Part shown: one piece after another, positions 56,072-64,000 of the stretch
Numbering within the stretch: the stretch's first letter is position 1
Layout: the number at the start of each line of letters is the position of its first letter
Origin: PALSA-600 sp963826485
Lineage (GTDB): Bacteria; Actinomycetota; Thermoleophilia; Gaiellales; Gaiellaceae
Reading direction: 5' to 3'
NCBI GenBank assembly: GCA_963826485.1
Contig: CAWGXF010000006.1
Location: forward strand, 204,520 to 268,519
Length of the DNA stretch: 64,000 bases
Made by a program: the position numbers and the translations under genes
Notes under the pieces: model-generated
The model's database searches: none
What the model saw: only the letters and a program-made list of their open reading frames with translations
What the model was told of the DNA's origin: nothing

Positions 56072-56773
56072 GTGAACCGGTCCCGTCTCTACTTGATCGT
56101 CGCCGCCGCGCTCGGCGCGATCGTGGTCGTCGTTGTTCTGATCGCTGTGGGGACGGGCGGCGGTTCGTCGAGCACCACCACGAGCGCGGATGCGACGACA
56201 ACCACGTCGACGTCCACCGTCAACCTTGCCGGTGTCCCCCAGAACGGCGTCACGCTCGGCCGTGCGTCGGCACCGGTCACGGTGCAGGTCTTCGAAGACC
56301 CACAGTGCCCCTATTGCCAGGAGTGGAACGACGGCACGTTGCCGAGCGTCGTCAAGAACTACGTGAGGACCGGCAAGATCAAGCTCGTGTACCGCGGCAT
56401 CAACATCATCGGCCCGAACTCCGAGTACGGCTTGCGCGCCAACTATGCGGCGGGGCTGCAGAACAAGCTGTGGCAGATGTCCGACGAGCTGTATGCCCGG
56501 CAGGGAGCCGAGAACAGCGGCTGGATCGACGACGCAACGATCGCGAGCGCAGCGAAGGCCGCCGGCGCCAACGTCAACTCGATCTCCGCGGCCTTCCTGA
56601 CCGCACCCGTCACCACCATGTGGCGGAATGCCGAGAACGCGGCGAAGACGTACGGCATCAACGGCACTCCCACCTTCATGGTGCAGCGCCCTCCGGCGCT
56701 CCCGACGCAGTTGCAGCTCTCTGCGCTCGACCCGGCTTCGTTCGCCGCGGCGCTCGACCCGCTGCTGAAGTGA
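56072..56773 (+). CDS. DsbA-like membrane-anchored thioredoxin-fold oxidoreductase
   Basis: A 233-residue protein with one N-terminal transmembrane helix (LIVAAALGAIVVVVVLIAVG), a Ser/Thr-rich linker and a DsbA-type domain. The active site is in VFEDPQCPYCQEWNDG (CPYC), and INGTPTFMVQRPP supplies the cis-proline region. It oxidises disulfides in exported proteins. Its stop overlaps the next gene's GTG, which encodes VKOR, its expected redox partner. A divergent gene encodes the carboxyltransferase. Confidence 0.88.
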   Translation: MNRSRLYLIVAAALGAIVVVVVLIAVGTGGGSSSTTTSADATTTTSTSTVNLAGVPQNGVTLGRASAPVTVQVFEDPQCPYCQEWNDGTLPSVVKNYVRTGKIKLVYRGINIIGPNSEYGLRANYAAGLQNKLWQMSDELYARQGAENSGWIDDATIASAAKAAGANVNSISAAFLTAPVTTMWRNAENAAKTYGINGTPTFMVQRPPALPTQLQLSALDPASFAAALDPLLK

Positions 56774-57165
56774 AGCTGAGGGTCTCGATCGCCGCGGTCG
56801 CCCTGGTCGGCGCGGCGATCGCCACCTACCTGACCTACATCCACTACTCACACACGGCCCCGATCTGCACAACCGGCGGCTGCGAGACCGTGCAGAAGTC
56901 GAAATACGCGGAGCTGGGCGGCGTCCCGGTCGCCCTGCTCGGCCTGATCGCCTACATCGCGATCATCGCGACCGCTGCTGTCCGCGGCGGCGGAGCTGCA
57001 TTCGCCGGCGTCGTGATCTCGTTCGTGGGCGTCGCTTTCAGCGGGTACCTGCTCTGGGCTCAGCTCGGACCGATCGGCGCGATCTGCCAGTGGTGCCTCG
57101 GAAACGATGTCGCGATCTCGGTCGTTGCCGTGCTGTGTGTGGCACGGATGGTCACCGAGCCATAG
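56770..57165 (+). CDS. VKOR-family membrane oxidoreductase
   Basis: A 131-residue polytopic membrane protein of the vitamin K epoxide reductase family. Four helices are visible, with loop cysteines CTTGGCETVQKSKYAELGGV and the CXXC site GAICQWCLGND. It would reoxidise the DsbA-like protein encoded just upstream, using quinones, as in actinobacteria that lack DsbB. GTG overlaps the DsbA-like stop. Confidence 0.88.
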   Translation: MKLRVSIAAVALVGAAIATYLTYIHYSHTAPICTTGGCETVQKSKYAELGGVPVALLGLIAYIAIIATAAVRGGGAAFAGVVISFVGVAFSGYLLWAQLGPIGAICQWCLGNDVAISVVAVLCVARMVTEP

Positions 57166-57175
57166 ACGAGCTTTG

Positions 57176-57661
57176 TCAACGCACGATCTGGACGAGGTCA
57201 TCCGGCGCGGCTCTCTCGAGGGCAGCCTGGTCGGCACGGACGACGAGCACCGGACAGGGGGCGTCGTGGAGAACCGCGCTCGACACGCTGCCGTGGAGCA
57301 GACGCCGAACCCGCCCCCAGCCGTGCGCGCCGATCACGATCATCCTGGCCTGGTGCTTCGCCGCGACCGCGCAGATCTCGTCGGAGATCGTGCCGGCGGC
57401 GTGCACGGCCTCGCAGCGGACGCCTGCCTCGGCCGCGATCGAGCTTGCCCGTGCAAGGACCTCGTCCACCTGTTCGGCCCCCAGCCTGGCCAGCTCCGTG
57501 ACGACCTCCGAGTAGCCGTAGTAGCTGTAGGCGGGCACTGCCACGGGCTCGACCGCAACGGCGACGAGGGTCGCATCGAGTGCGCCGGCAAGCTCGACGG
57601 CGCGGAGCGTTGCCTCCGCGGCCGAAGGTGAGCCGTCGGTTGCTAGAACGATCGTCTTCAT
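57176..57661 (-). CDS. Universal stress protein (UspA family)
   Basis: A 161-residue single UspA domain: KTIVLATDGSPSAAEATLRA at the N-terminus, an AVEPVAVPAYSYYGYSEV loop, and the ATP-binding motif MIVIGAHGWGRVRRLLHGS (G-2x-G-9x-GS type), followed by SAVLHDAPCPVLVVRA. It is ATP-binding in character. Convergent with VKOR and divergent from the GNAT/acyl-CoA synthetase fusion. A stress role is inferred. Confidence 0.9.
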   Translation of the reverse strand: MKTIVLATDGSPSAAEATLRAVELAGALDATLVAVAVEPVAVPAYSYYGYSEVVTELARLGAEQVDEVLARASSIAAEAGVRCEAVHAAGTISDEICAVAAKHQARMIVIGAHGWGRVRRLLHGSVSSAVLHDAPCPVLVVRADQAALERAAPDDLVQIVR

Positions 57662-57779
57662 CGTGGGGCTCCTTCCTCGTCGGACGTCCCCATCGTGCCG
57701 CCTGCGCCGCGTGTGGGAATCAGGGCGCGGATCCTGGCAGATACGTAGTTTCCCGCATCATTTGCACGGCCCGCGGCGG

Positions 57780-60431
57780 ATGGTCTCTCGGCCCGCCTCG
57801 GCGACAGTGGCTGGCGTGGTTGCGATCGCCGATCGGGAAGACGTCATCCTGCGGGACGGCTCGACGCTGCGCCTGCGACCGACCGCCGCCGCCGACGAAC
57901 GGGCGCTGGTCGACTTCTTCGAGCGCCTGACGCCGCAGAGCCGCTACCTGCGCTTCCAGGGCTCGGTCCGCGTCGACTCGCACCTGATCAGTTCGTTCTT
58001 GCGCAGCGACGGCGACGAGAGCCTGTCGCTGATCGGCGAGCTGGTCGACTGCGACGGCGCCGTGCGCGTGATCGGCCTGGGGACGTGGATTCGGCTCCGG
58101 GATCCGTCTCGTGCAGAGGTCGCTTTCGTCGTCGCCGACGAGTTCCAGCGCCGGGGCATCGCGAGCCGTCTGCTCGAGCGGTTGGCAGCGCACGCGCGCG
58201 ACGCAGGCATCGACCGGTTCGTCGCCCAGGTCCTGCCCGAGAACGCAGCGATGCTGCGCGTGTTCGGCGACACCGGCTTCGAGGTTCGCCGCCGCTACGT
58301 CGGCGGCGTCGTCGAGGTCGAGTTCGCCCTCCAGACATCCGCCGAGGTGCTCGACCGCATGGCGGAGCGAGACCACTCGGCCGTCTCAGCGTCGCTCGGG
58401 TCGTTCTTCAAGCCGAGCTCGGTCGCGGTGATCGGCGCTTCGGCCCGGCGGGGAACGATCGGCGGAGAGCTCTTCCGCAATGTCATCGCAGCCGACTTCT
58501 CGGGTGCCGCCTACCCGGTCAACCAGAAGGGCGATCCGGTCGGCGGCGTTGCCGGTTATCGCTCGATCGGGGACATCCCGGCTCCCGTCGACCTCGCGGT
58601 CGTCTGCGTGCCCGGGGAGCAGGTGCTCGCTGCGACCGAGTCGGCGCTTCGCGCCGGGGTCCGTGCGATCTGTGTGATCTCGGCGGGATTCGCCGAGACG
58701 GGCTCCGAGGGCCGCGAGCGCCAGGGGCAGCTGCTCGCGCTCGTCCGGGGATACGGCGCCCGCCTGATCGGGCCGAACTGCCTGGGCGTGGCGTCGGCGG
58801 CCTGCCGCCTGAACGCGACGTTCGCGCGGAGCTCCTTTCCAACGGGCCGCATCGCGTTCTCGTCGCAGAGCGGTGCGCTCGGGCTGGCGTTGCTGGAGCA
58901 GGCGGACGCACGCGGGCTCGGCCTGTCGGCGTTCGTCTCGATCGGCAACAAGGCCGACGTGTCGTCGAACGACCTCCTCGAATACTGGGAGGACGATCCG
59001 GAGACGGACGCCGTCCTTCTCTACCTCGAATCGTTCGGCAACCCCCGCAAGTTCGCCCGGGTCGCGGGTCGGGTCGCCCGCTCGAAGCCGATTCTGGCAA
59101 TGCGGAGCGGCACGAGCAGCGCCGGCGCACGCGCCGCGGCCTCTCACACCGCGGCCCTGGCGGGATCGGACGTCGTCGTCGACGCGCTCTTCCGCGAAGC
59201 AGGCGTGCTGCGGGCGACAAGCCTGCAGGAACTGCTCGACACCGCAGTCCTCCTGACCTCTCTCCCGGCGCCTGCTGGAAACCGCGTCGCCGTTCTCACG
59301 AACGCGGGCGGTCTCGGCATCCTCTGCGCCGACGCCTGCGAGGCTCACGGCCTCGTCCTCCCGGAACTGACGCCGGAGACGCGGGCCGTCCTCGCAGAGA
59401 GCGTCCCGAAGGAGTCGAGCCTCGCGAACCCCGTCGACCTGCTCGGCTCGGCCAACGCCGCGACCTACGAACGGACGATCGGCCCGATTCTGGCCGACCC
59501 GAATGTCGACGCCGTGATCGCGCTCTTCGTCCCGCCCGTTGTCGAGGAGCCTCGCGCCGTCGAGGAGCTGCTCGCGCGTTACGCCAAGGAGTCCGACAAG
59601 CCGCTGCTCTCCGTGGTGATGAGCGCCGGCGGCTCTGCGCGCGGAAGCTTCGAATACCCCGAGTCGGCGGCCGACGCTCTCGGGCTGGCTGCGCAGCGAG
59701 CGGCCTGGCTTCGGAGGCCCGCCGGCACGGTGCCGGACGTCGAGGTCGACCACGCCCGAGCACGAGCGATCGTCGAGGCGGCCGAGGAAGGCTGGCTCGA
59801 CGCGGATCGCGCGCACGCCCTGCTGGAGGCCTACGGGATCCCCCTGGTCGGCGAGCGCCGCGCCGAGACGCCGGACGAGGCCGCTGCGGCGGCCGAGGAG
59901 CTCGGGCTGCCCGCGGTCGTCAAGACCGCTGCGGCCGGTGCCCACAAGACCGAGTCCGGTGGTGTCGCCCTCGACCTGCGCACGAGCGACGAGGTTCGCG
60001 CGGCAGCAACTCGAATGGGTGGACCGGTGATCGTCCAGCGGTTCCTGACCGAGGGCGCGGAGCTCCTCGCCGGGATCGTGCAGGATCCGGTGTTCGGCCC
60101 ACTCGTTGCCTTCGGACCCGGCGGTGTGCTCGCCGAGCTGATCGGCTCGGCGAACTTCGCTCTCGCACCGCTCACCGATGTCGATGCCTCCGAGCTGCTC
60201 GGCAGGGGGAAGGCAGCGACGCTCCTCGACGGCTGGCGCGGAGCTCCGGCGGCCGACCGGACGGCGCTCGCCGACCTCCTGCACCGGCTTTCGCGGCTCG
60301 CCGTCGACCTACCGGAGTTGACCGAACTCGACCTGAACCCTGTGCTTGCAGGCCCCGACGGCTGCGTCGCAGTCGACATGCGGGCCCGGATCGGCCGGCC
60401 GGCGCCGTCGGCCTCACCGAAGACCTGGTGA
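57780..60431 (+). CDS. GNAT acetyltransferase - NDP-forming acyl-CoA synthetase fusion (Pat-like)
   Basis: An 883-residue fusion. A GNAT domain occupies about residues 20-190 (LRDGSTLRLRPTAAADERAL; VAFVVADEFQRRGIASRLLE). An NDP-forming acetyl-CoA synthetase-like part follows: CoA-binding SVAVIGASARRGTIGGELFR, phosphohistidine region ASHTAALAGSDVVVDALFRE, then ATP-grasp VVKTAAAGAHKTESGGVALD. In bacterial protein acetyltransferases of this type the synthetase-like part often senses acyl-CoA, while GNAT acetylates targets such as Acs. E. coli Pat has GNAT at the C-terminus; here it is N-terminal, as in actinobacteria. Start ATG 57780 or GTG 57816. Confidence 0.85.
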   Translation: MVSRPASATVAGVVAIADREDVILRDGSTLRLRPTAAADERALVDFFERLTPQSRYLRFQGSVRVDSHLISSFLRSDGDESLSLIGELVDCDGAVRVIGLGTWIRLRDPSRAEVAFVVADEFQRRGIASRLLERLAAHARDAGIDRFVAQVLPENAAMLRVFGDTGFEVRRRYVGGVVEVEFALQTSAEVLDRMAERDHSAVSASLGSFFKPSSVAVIGASARRGTIGGELFRNVIAADFSGAAYPVNQKGDPVGGVAGYRSIGDIPAPVDLAVVCVPGEQVLAATESALRAGVRAICVISAGFAETGSEGRERQGQLLALVRGYGARLIGPNCLGVASAACRLNATFARSSFPTGRIAFSSQSGALGLALLEQADARGLGLSAFVSIGNKADVSSNDLLEYWEDDPETDAVLLYLESFGNPRKFARVAGRVARSKPILAMRSGTSSAGARAAASHTAALAGSDVVVDALFREAGVLRATSLQELLDTAVLLTSLPAPAGNRVAVLTNAGGLGILCADACEAHGLVLPELTPETRAVLAESVPKESSLANPVDLLGSANAATYERTIGPILADPNVDAVIALFVPPVVEEPRAVEELLARYAKESDKPLLSVVMSAGGSARGSFEYPESAADALGLAAQRAAWLRRPAGTVPDVEVDHARARAIVEAAEEGWLDADRAHALLEAYGIPLVGERRAETPDEAAAAAEELGLPAVVKTAAAGAHKTESGGVALDLRTSDEVRAAATRMGGPVIVQRFLTEGAELLAGIVQDPVFGPLVAFGPGGVLAELIGSANFALAPLTDVDASELLGRGKAATLLDGWRGAPAADRTALADLLHRLSRLAVDLPELTELDLNPVLAGPDGCVAVDMRARIGRPAPSASPKTW

Positions 60432-62080
60432 GTTTCTGCGACGATTGCCGGGTGGTGGAAACCCAGCAGTCGACTCGCCTGCGCACCCTTGTGCAAACGG
60501 GGCTCGCGATCAGCTCGGAGCTGTCGCTCGACGGCGTTCTCGAGCGCATCGTCGAGGCGGCGGCGCTGGTCACCGGTGCACGCTACGCAGCGCTCGGCGT
60601 CATCGATCCGACCGGCACCAGCCTGGAACGCTTCATCACACACGGGATCGACGACGACACCCGGTCGGTCATCGGCGACCTTCCGCGTGGGCGTGGCATT
60701 CTCGGCGCGCTGATCACCGATGCTCGGACCCTCCGTCTGCACGATCTCTCCCAGGATCCGCGCTCCGTCGGCTTTCCGCCCGGCCATCCGCCGATGCGTT
60801 CGTTCCTCGGCACGCCGGTCGTGCTCCGCGGCGTTGCCTTCGGCAATCTCTATCTGACCGAAAAGGAGGGCGGGACCGACTTCGACGACGAAGACGAGGA
60901 GCTCGTCTCGCTCCTGTCCGCTCAGGCGGCTGTGGCAATCGAGAACGCGCGTCTCTACGAATCGGCGACCGCCTGGTCGCGTCAGCTCGAGTCGTTGCAG
61001 GAGATCAGCGCGGCGCTCGCCGGCGAGCTCGAGCTGCCACGGCTGCTGCAGCTCGTCGCCGAGCGGCTACGCGAGCTGATCCACGCTCGCATCGTCGCGA
61101 TCGCGTTGCCGGCGGCGGACGGCCTGCGGATCGAGGCGATCGCCTCCGAGCGGCCGAACGAGTTGCTGCACGACCTGATCCCGCTCGAGACGAAGGTGGG
61201 AAACGTGCTCCGGCGCGCCCGCAGTGAGCGGGTGGATGCCGTGCTCGAGGATCCGGAGGTCGTCCAGGAGGTGGCCCGGAACTTCGGGGCGACCACAGGC
61301 CTGTACGTGCCGCTCCTGACTCGTAACGGTGCGATCGGGGTTGCCTTCGCCCATGACCGGGACGGTCGCGACCCGCGGTTCACGAACGCCGATCTGCGGC
61401 TCGCCGAGCATTTCGCCCAGCGTGCCGCCGTCGCCGTGGATCTCTCGCGCCGTGTCCAGCGCGATTCGCTGCGCCGGCTGATCGAGGGACAGGAGCTCGA
61501 ACGGCGCCGCCTCGCGCGCGAGCTGCATGACGAGACGGGCCAGGCCCTCACATCGGTCCTGCTCGGGCTGAAGATGGTCGAGAACGCGGATGACAAGGCC
61601 CCGGCCGTCGCGCAGCTGCGCGAGCTCGTCGTGGCGACACTCCAGGATGTCCGTCGCCTCGCCGTCGAGTTGCGGCCGAAGGCGCTCGACGACTTCGGCC
61701 TCGTGCCGGCACTGGAGCGGCTCGTGGAGACCTTCGTCGAGACGACCGGAATCCGGGTCGACTTCCAGTCTCAGCTCGGCGAAGACCGCCTGCCGTCCGA
61801 GGTGGAGACCACCCTGTACCGGATCGTGCAGGAGTCCTTGACCAACGTCGCCAAGCACGCCGGTGCGAGGCGCGTCAGCGTGCTGCTCGTGCGGCGCGCC
61901 GGCGCAGCGACCGCGCTCGTCGAAGACGACGGTCACGGCTTCGACGCGGAGGACGAGCTGCGAGGCGGCATCGGGCTGGCGGGAATGCGAGAGCGCCTCG
62001 CGCTGTTGGACGGGCGCCTGACCGTCGAGTCGACCCGGGGGACCGGAACGACCCTCATCGCCGAGGTGCCGCTGTCGTGA
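60428..62080 (+). CDS. DosS/NarL-type sensor histidine kinase with two GAF domains
   Basis: A 550-residue soluble kinase: GAF1 (about 20-175), GAF2 (about 190-340), HisKA_3 with phosphoacceptor H367 in RRLARELHDETGQALTS, and an HATPase domain (IVQESLTNVAKHAGARRVSV; LVEDDGHGFDAEDELRGGIG). The GAF1 stretch FPPGHPPMRSFLGTPVVLRG closely resembles mycobacterial DosS/DosT, which bind heme and sense O2/NO/CO; heme binding itself cannot be read here. GTG overlaps the upstream stop codon. Together with the NarL-type regulator it forms a two-component pair. Confidence 0.88.
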   Translation: MSFCDDCRVVETQQSTRLRTLVQTGLAISSELSLDGVLERIVEAAALVTGARYAALGVIDPTGTSLERFITHGIDDDTRSVIGDLPRGRGILGALITDARTLRLHDLSQDPRSVGFPPGHPPMRSFLGTPVVLRGVAFGNLYLTEKEGGTDFDDEDEELVSLLSAQAAVAIENARLYESATAWSRQLESLQEISAALAGELELPRLLQLVAERLRELIHARIVAIALPAADGLRIEAIASERPNELLHDLIPLETKVGNVLRRARSERVDAVLEDPEVVQEVARNFGATTGLYVPLLTRNGAIGVAFAHDRDGRDPRFTNADLRLAEHFAQRAAVAVDLSRRVQRDSLRRLIEGQELERRRLARELHDETGQALTSVLLGLKMVENADDKAPAVAQLRELVVATLQDVRRLAVELRPKALDDFGLVPALERLVETFVETTGIRVDFQSQLGEDRLPSEVETTLYRIVQESLTNVAKHAGARRVSVLLVRRAGAATALVEDDGHGFDAEDELRGGIGLAGMRERLALLDGRLTVESTRGTGTTLIAEVPLS

Positions 62081-62715
62081 TCCGGATCGTGGTGGTCGAC
62101 GACCATGCGGTCGTCCGCTCCGGCCTGAAGCTGCTCCTCGAAGCCGAGCAGGACATGCAGGTGGTGGGCGACGCCGGGAATGCGCGAGATGCGGTCTTCG
62201 AGGTACGAGCCGCCAAGCCCGACATCGTCCTGCTCGACGTCGTGATGCCGGACGAGAGCGGCATCGAGGCGCTGCCGAAGCTGCTCCACGAGGCGCCGGC
62301 GGCGAAGGTGCTGATGCTTTCGATGCAGGACGATCCGAGCTACGTGCGGGAGGCGTTCGCCGCGGGGGCGAGTGGCTATGTCCTGAAGGAGGCGGCAGAC
62401 GCGGAGGTCGTGGCCGCGATCCGTGAGGTGGCGGTCGGGAACCGCTACGTCCATCCGGCACTCGGCGCGCGGATGGTCGCCGCCGACGCAGCCGCCCAGC
62501 AGGCGGCGGCCTCCGACCCGCTCTCCGATCGCGAGCGGGAAGTGCTGCGCCTCCTGGCGCTCGGCCACACGAATCAGGAGATCGCCAAGCAGCTCTTCAT
62601 CTCGGTGCGGACGGCCGAGACCCACCGCGCCCACATCATGCGCAAGCTCCAGCTCTCGACACGGGCAGAGCTCGTTCGCTACGCGATCGAGCACGGTCAG
62701 CTCGAGCAGCCCTAG
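62077..62715 (+). CDS. NarL/FixJ-family response regulator
   Basis: A 212-residue regulator. The receiver has DDH acid residues, phospho-Asp54 in DIVLLDVVMPDES and Lys in GYVLKEAAD. The C-terminal LuxR-type HTH is SDREREVLRLLALGHTNQEI and AKQLFISVRTAETHRAHIMR. The GTG start overlaps the kinase stop, so the two are cotranslated and form one signalling system, resembling DosR/DevR. Its stop codon (TAG 62713-62715) lies at the edge of the inverted-repeat element. Confidence 0.9.
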   Translation: MIRIVVVDDHAVVRSGLKLLLEAEQDMQVVGDAGNARDAVFEVRAAKPDIVLLDVVMPDESGIEALPKLLHEAPAAKVLMLSMQDDPSYVREAFAAGASGYVLKEAADAEVVAAIREVAVGNRYVHPALGARMVAADAAAQQAAASDPLSDREREVLRLLALGHTNQEIAKQLFISVRTAETHRAHIMRKLQLSTRAELVRYAIEHGQLEQP

Positions 62716-62882
62716 ATGGTTGATCGGTAATTGACGGTGTTCCGGGGAGGGTCTGCACCAAGCAGTGTGGTCGACGCGACCGGGGTCAAGGCCGGTGGGC
62801 CTTGGCGCCGGGCGCGGCGGGCGCAATGCGCCGTGTGCAGGCCCCCAGCCGGGGCGGCGTTGAATTCCCGATCAATCATCTA
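62713..62882. mobile_element. Probable TA-flanked MITE (Tc1/mariner/IS630-like), 166 bp
   Basis: A 166-bp segment (62715-62880) lies between TA dinucleotides at 62713-62714 and 62881-62882. Its 18-bp ends are inverted: GATGGTTGATCGGTAATT on the left and, on the reverse strand, GATGATTGATCGGGAATT on the right (16/18 identical). Partly complementary arms continue inward (GGGTCTGCAC / GTGCAGGCCC), with a small central hairpin CAAGGCC-GGTG-GGCCTTG. No ORF or transposase is present, so it would be non-autonomous. It occupies the shared CTAG stop-codon site of the two convergent genes. Confidence 0.6.
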
Positions 62883-63272
62883 GCCCTGGGCGCCGGTCTC
62901 CCGGCGGTCGACGCGAAGCCTGCGGGCGAAGCCGTCGAGGTCGCGCGGCCCTCCGCCGAGCGGGCGGATGTAGATCGGCTCGTCGTCGCGGAGCTCGAGC
63001 ACCACCGTCGACTCGCCGCCCACCAGCTCGGTGTTGCTGCTGCCGAGGCGAACCTCTCGGATCGCGGCGTGGGGGATGGAGAGCGAGACGTCGATGCCCG
63101 TGGTCTCCTCGCTGCCGCCGAGCCGGACGCTGCTCTCGGTGACGGTCACGTAGCCGACGTAGTGCCGCGTCGCGTGCTGTCGCCGCCAAGCCACTCGCCT
63201 CGTGTCGCGGACACCGAGCATCACGCGGCCGAGGCGGGTCGTTCGAGAACAGTGCTTCCTGGTTCCATACAC
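62880..63272 (-). CDS. Hypothetical soluble protein
   Basis: A protein of about 130 residues, not recognised. It reads DTRRVAWRRQHATRHYVGYV, VTESSVRLGGSEETTGIDVS, LSIPHAAIREVRLGSSNTEL, GESTVVLELRDDEPIYIRPL and ends DLDGFARRLRVDRRETGAQG. The alternation of short beta strands with a final helix suggests a PH-like or lipid-binding beta fold, which is inference only. GTG 63272 or ATG 63221 are possible starts. Its TAG stop abuts the inverted-repeat element. Confidence 0.55.
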   Translation of the reverse strand: MYGTRKHCSRTTRLGRVMLGVRDTRRVAWRRQHATRHYVGYVTVTESSVRLGGSEETTGIDVSLSIPHAAIREVRLGSSNTELVGGESTVVLELRDDEPIYIRPLGGGPRDLDGFARRLRVDRRETGAQG

Positions 63273-63291
63273 CTTCCCTGATCGAAGAACA

Positions 63292-63321
63292 AAGGCGGGC
63301 CGTCTGCAGGCGGCCCGCCTT
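63292..63321 (-). terminator. Terminator hairpin after the 63338 gene
   Basis: A perfect 11-bp stem AAGGCGGGCCG (63292-63302) paired with CGGCCCGCCTT (63311-63321), with loop TCTGCAGG. It lies 16 bases downstream of the stop codon of the minus-strand membrane protein gene and is followed by an A/T-richer stretch, consistent with transcription termination. Confidence 0.8.
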
Positions 63322-63337
63322 CGGAGATGCGCAGGTT

Positions 63338-63973
63338 TTACGCGACGGGAACGGTCTTCGTTACCGTCGCCTCCGGCGTGCGCTTGCCGAAGGGGTGCTC
63401 GCGGCCTCGGAGCGACCCGAAGAGCACGAGGATCCCGAATCCGATGCCGGTCAAGAGGAACGCGATGCCGGTGACGATCCCGAACAGCGCCACGTTCTCC
63501 GCGAGGTAGCTCGCGTTGAGCGCGGTCGACAGTGCGGTCTCGGTCACCCACGTGTTCCGGGCCGGGTTGTCGACCGGCTGCCCGTTCGCTCCCTGCGTGG
63601 CCTTGGCAGCGTCGTTGGTGCCCTTGCCGTCCGCCGTCGCATAGCGCGGCATCTGCGAGTAGGGCAGGCCACCGCTCGCCTCGAGCGCGTGGATTCTCAT
63701 GTACGTGGCGAAGTCACGGGCCAGGGCGCCCGTCGTGATCGCCTTGCCGGCGATGTCCGCCGTCGGCAGCTTGATCGAGGCGGGCAGGCCCGCCGCCTTC
63801 GCCTCGGCCGCGATTCCGGCCTTGGTCATGTCGGAAGAGCCGACGATCTGCTCCGCCTTGAGGCTGTCGCGGACCGTGTTGCGGCCGTTGACGCCCAGTG
63901 CGATGGCTACGACGCCGAAGATGATCAGCACGACCGTTGCGACGACGCCTCCGATCTCCAGGTACCTACGCAT
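63338..63973 (-). CDS. Membrane protein with two transmembrane helices, hypothetical
   Basis: A 211-residue protein with helices near residues 7-28 (GGVVATVVLIIFGVVAIALG) and 161-188 (NVALFGIVTGIAFLLTGIGF), and an external, mostly helical loop between them containing many Ala/Thr residues (GKGTNDAAKATQGANGQPV). AAGGAG lies eight bases before the ATG (63982-63987 on the plus strand). A short basic C-terminus follows. It resembles conserved actinobacterial membrane proteins of unknown function. A terminator hairpin follows the gene. Confidence 0.7.
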   Translation of the reverse strand: MRRYLEIGGVVATVVLIIFGVVAIALGVNGRNTVRDSLKAEQIVGSSDMTKAGIAAEAKAAGLPASIKLPTADIAGKAITTGALARDFATYMRIHALEASGGLPYSQMPRYATADGKGTNDAAKATQGANGQPVDNPARNTWVTETALSTALNASYLAENVALFGIVTGIAFLLTGIGFGILVLFGSLRGREHPFGKRTPEATVTKTVPVA

Positions 63974-64000
63974 CTCTCTGACTCCTTTTCACTCGGGCCG

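Noticed and set aside
58085..60427. Plus-strand shifted frame inside the GNAT/synthetase gene, joined in frame to the kinase
   Set aside because: The first 781 codons are Arg/Pro-rich, overlapping a well-conserved enzyme in another frame; only the part from GTG 60428 is real.

Overview
The window is about 70 % GC, is tightly packed with genes, uses many GTG and TTG starts, and joins genes through overlapping stop/start codons. The gene content points to a high-GC actinobacterium. It includes an Actinobacteria-type CysO/CysM/Mec cysteine pathway, a DsbA-VKOR pair, a DosS-like sensor kinase, a GNAT/acyl-CoA synthetase fusion and a branched-chain acyl-CoA degradation set. Placement in the Thermoleophilia (Gaiellales-like) is my inference from overall style. 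No rRNA, tRNA, CRISPR array, prophage or complete insertion sequence was seen, and no stretch longer than about 300 bases lacks a gene.

1-5.5 kb is a pentose locus. A partial xylulokinase and a TIM-barrel sugar isomerase (minus strand) diverge from a sugar ABC transporter (binding protein, ATPase, permease). At 5.8-9.9 kb one unusual 1371-residue protein joins an RnfD/UnbU-like membrane domain, an FG-GAP plus ASPIC/UnbV propeller and a vanadium-haloperoxidase-like domain whose catalytic histidines look lost. 9.9-17 kb is sugar and sugar-acid oxidation: an HbpS/GlcG protein, a lyxose-isomerase-like cupin, two Gfo/Idh/MocA dehydrogenases, a glucose-1-dehydrogenase-like enzyme (one frameshift), an IlvD/Edd dehydratase and a GlcD-type FAD oxidase. 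17-19.7 kb is a four-gene operon: rhodanese-MoeB activator, CysO sulfur carrier, CysM synthase and JAMM peptidase. 19.8-24.5 kb carries a TPR protein, the principal-type sigma factor, an M20 peptidase, a PHP-type phosphatase and a secreted protein with an internal duplication.

25-36.4 kb (amidohydrolase, acyl-CoA dehydrogenase, methyltransferase, LigD polymerase domain, HhH-GPD glycosylase, Lhr-type helicase, an unknown protein, a small coiled-coil protein and ParA) is riddled with single-base frameshifts. Conserved motifs survive in every frame, so sequence error is more likely than gene decay. The cell-division gene ftsZ, directly overlapping parA, is intact.

37.6-49.7 kb holds a flippase-like membrane protein, gamma-glutamyltransferase, a LON-domain protein, HisC-like aminotransferase, an MFS exporter, MeaB, threonine dehydratase, a MinD/ParA-like ATPase, a metallo-beta-lactamase/rhodanese sulfur enzyme, a YcnI copper protein and an acyl-CoA dehydrogenase. 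50-56 kb is a methylcrotonyl-CoA-carboxylase-like set (biotin carboxylase with BCCP, enoyl-CoA hydratase, carboxyltransferase) consistent with leucine degradation, interleaved with an SCP2 protein and a SpoIID protein. 56-62.7 kb holds DsbA-VKOR, a universal stress protein, the GNAT/acyl-CoA synthetase fusion and a DosS/NarL-type two-component pair, a plausible stress or dormancy block. At 62.7-62.9 kb a 166-bp palindromic element flanked by TA sits exactly in the shared CTAG stop codons of two convergent genes. It looks like a Tc1/mariner/IS630-type MITE.
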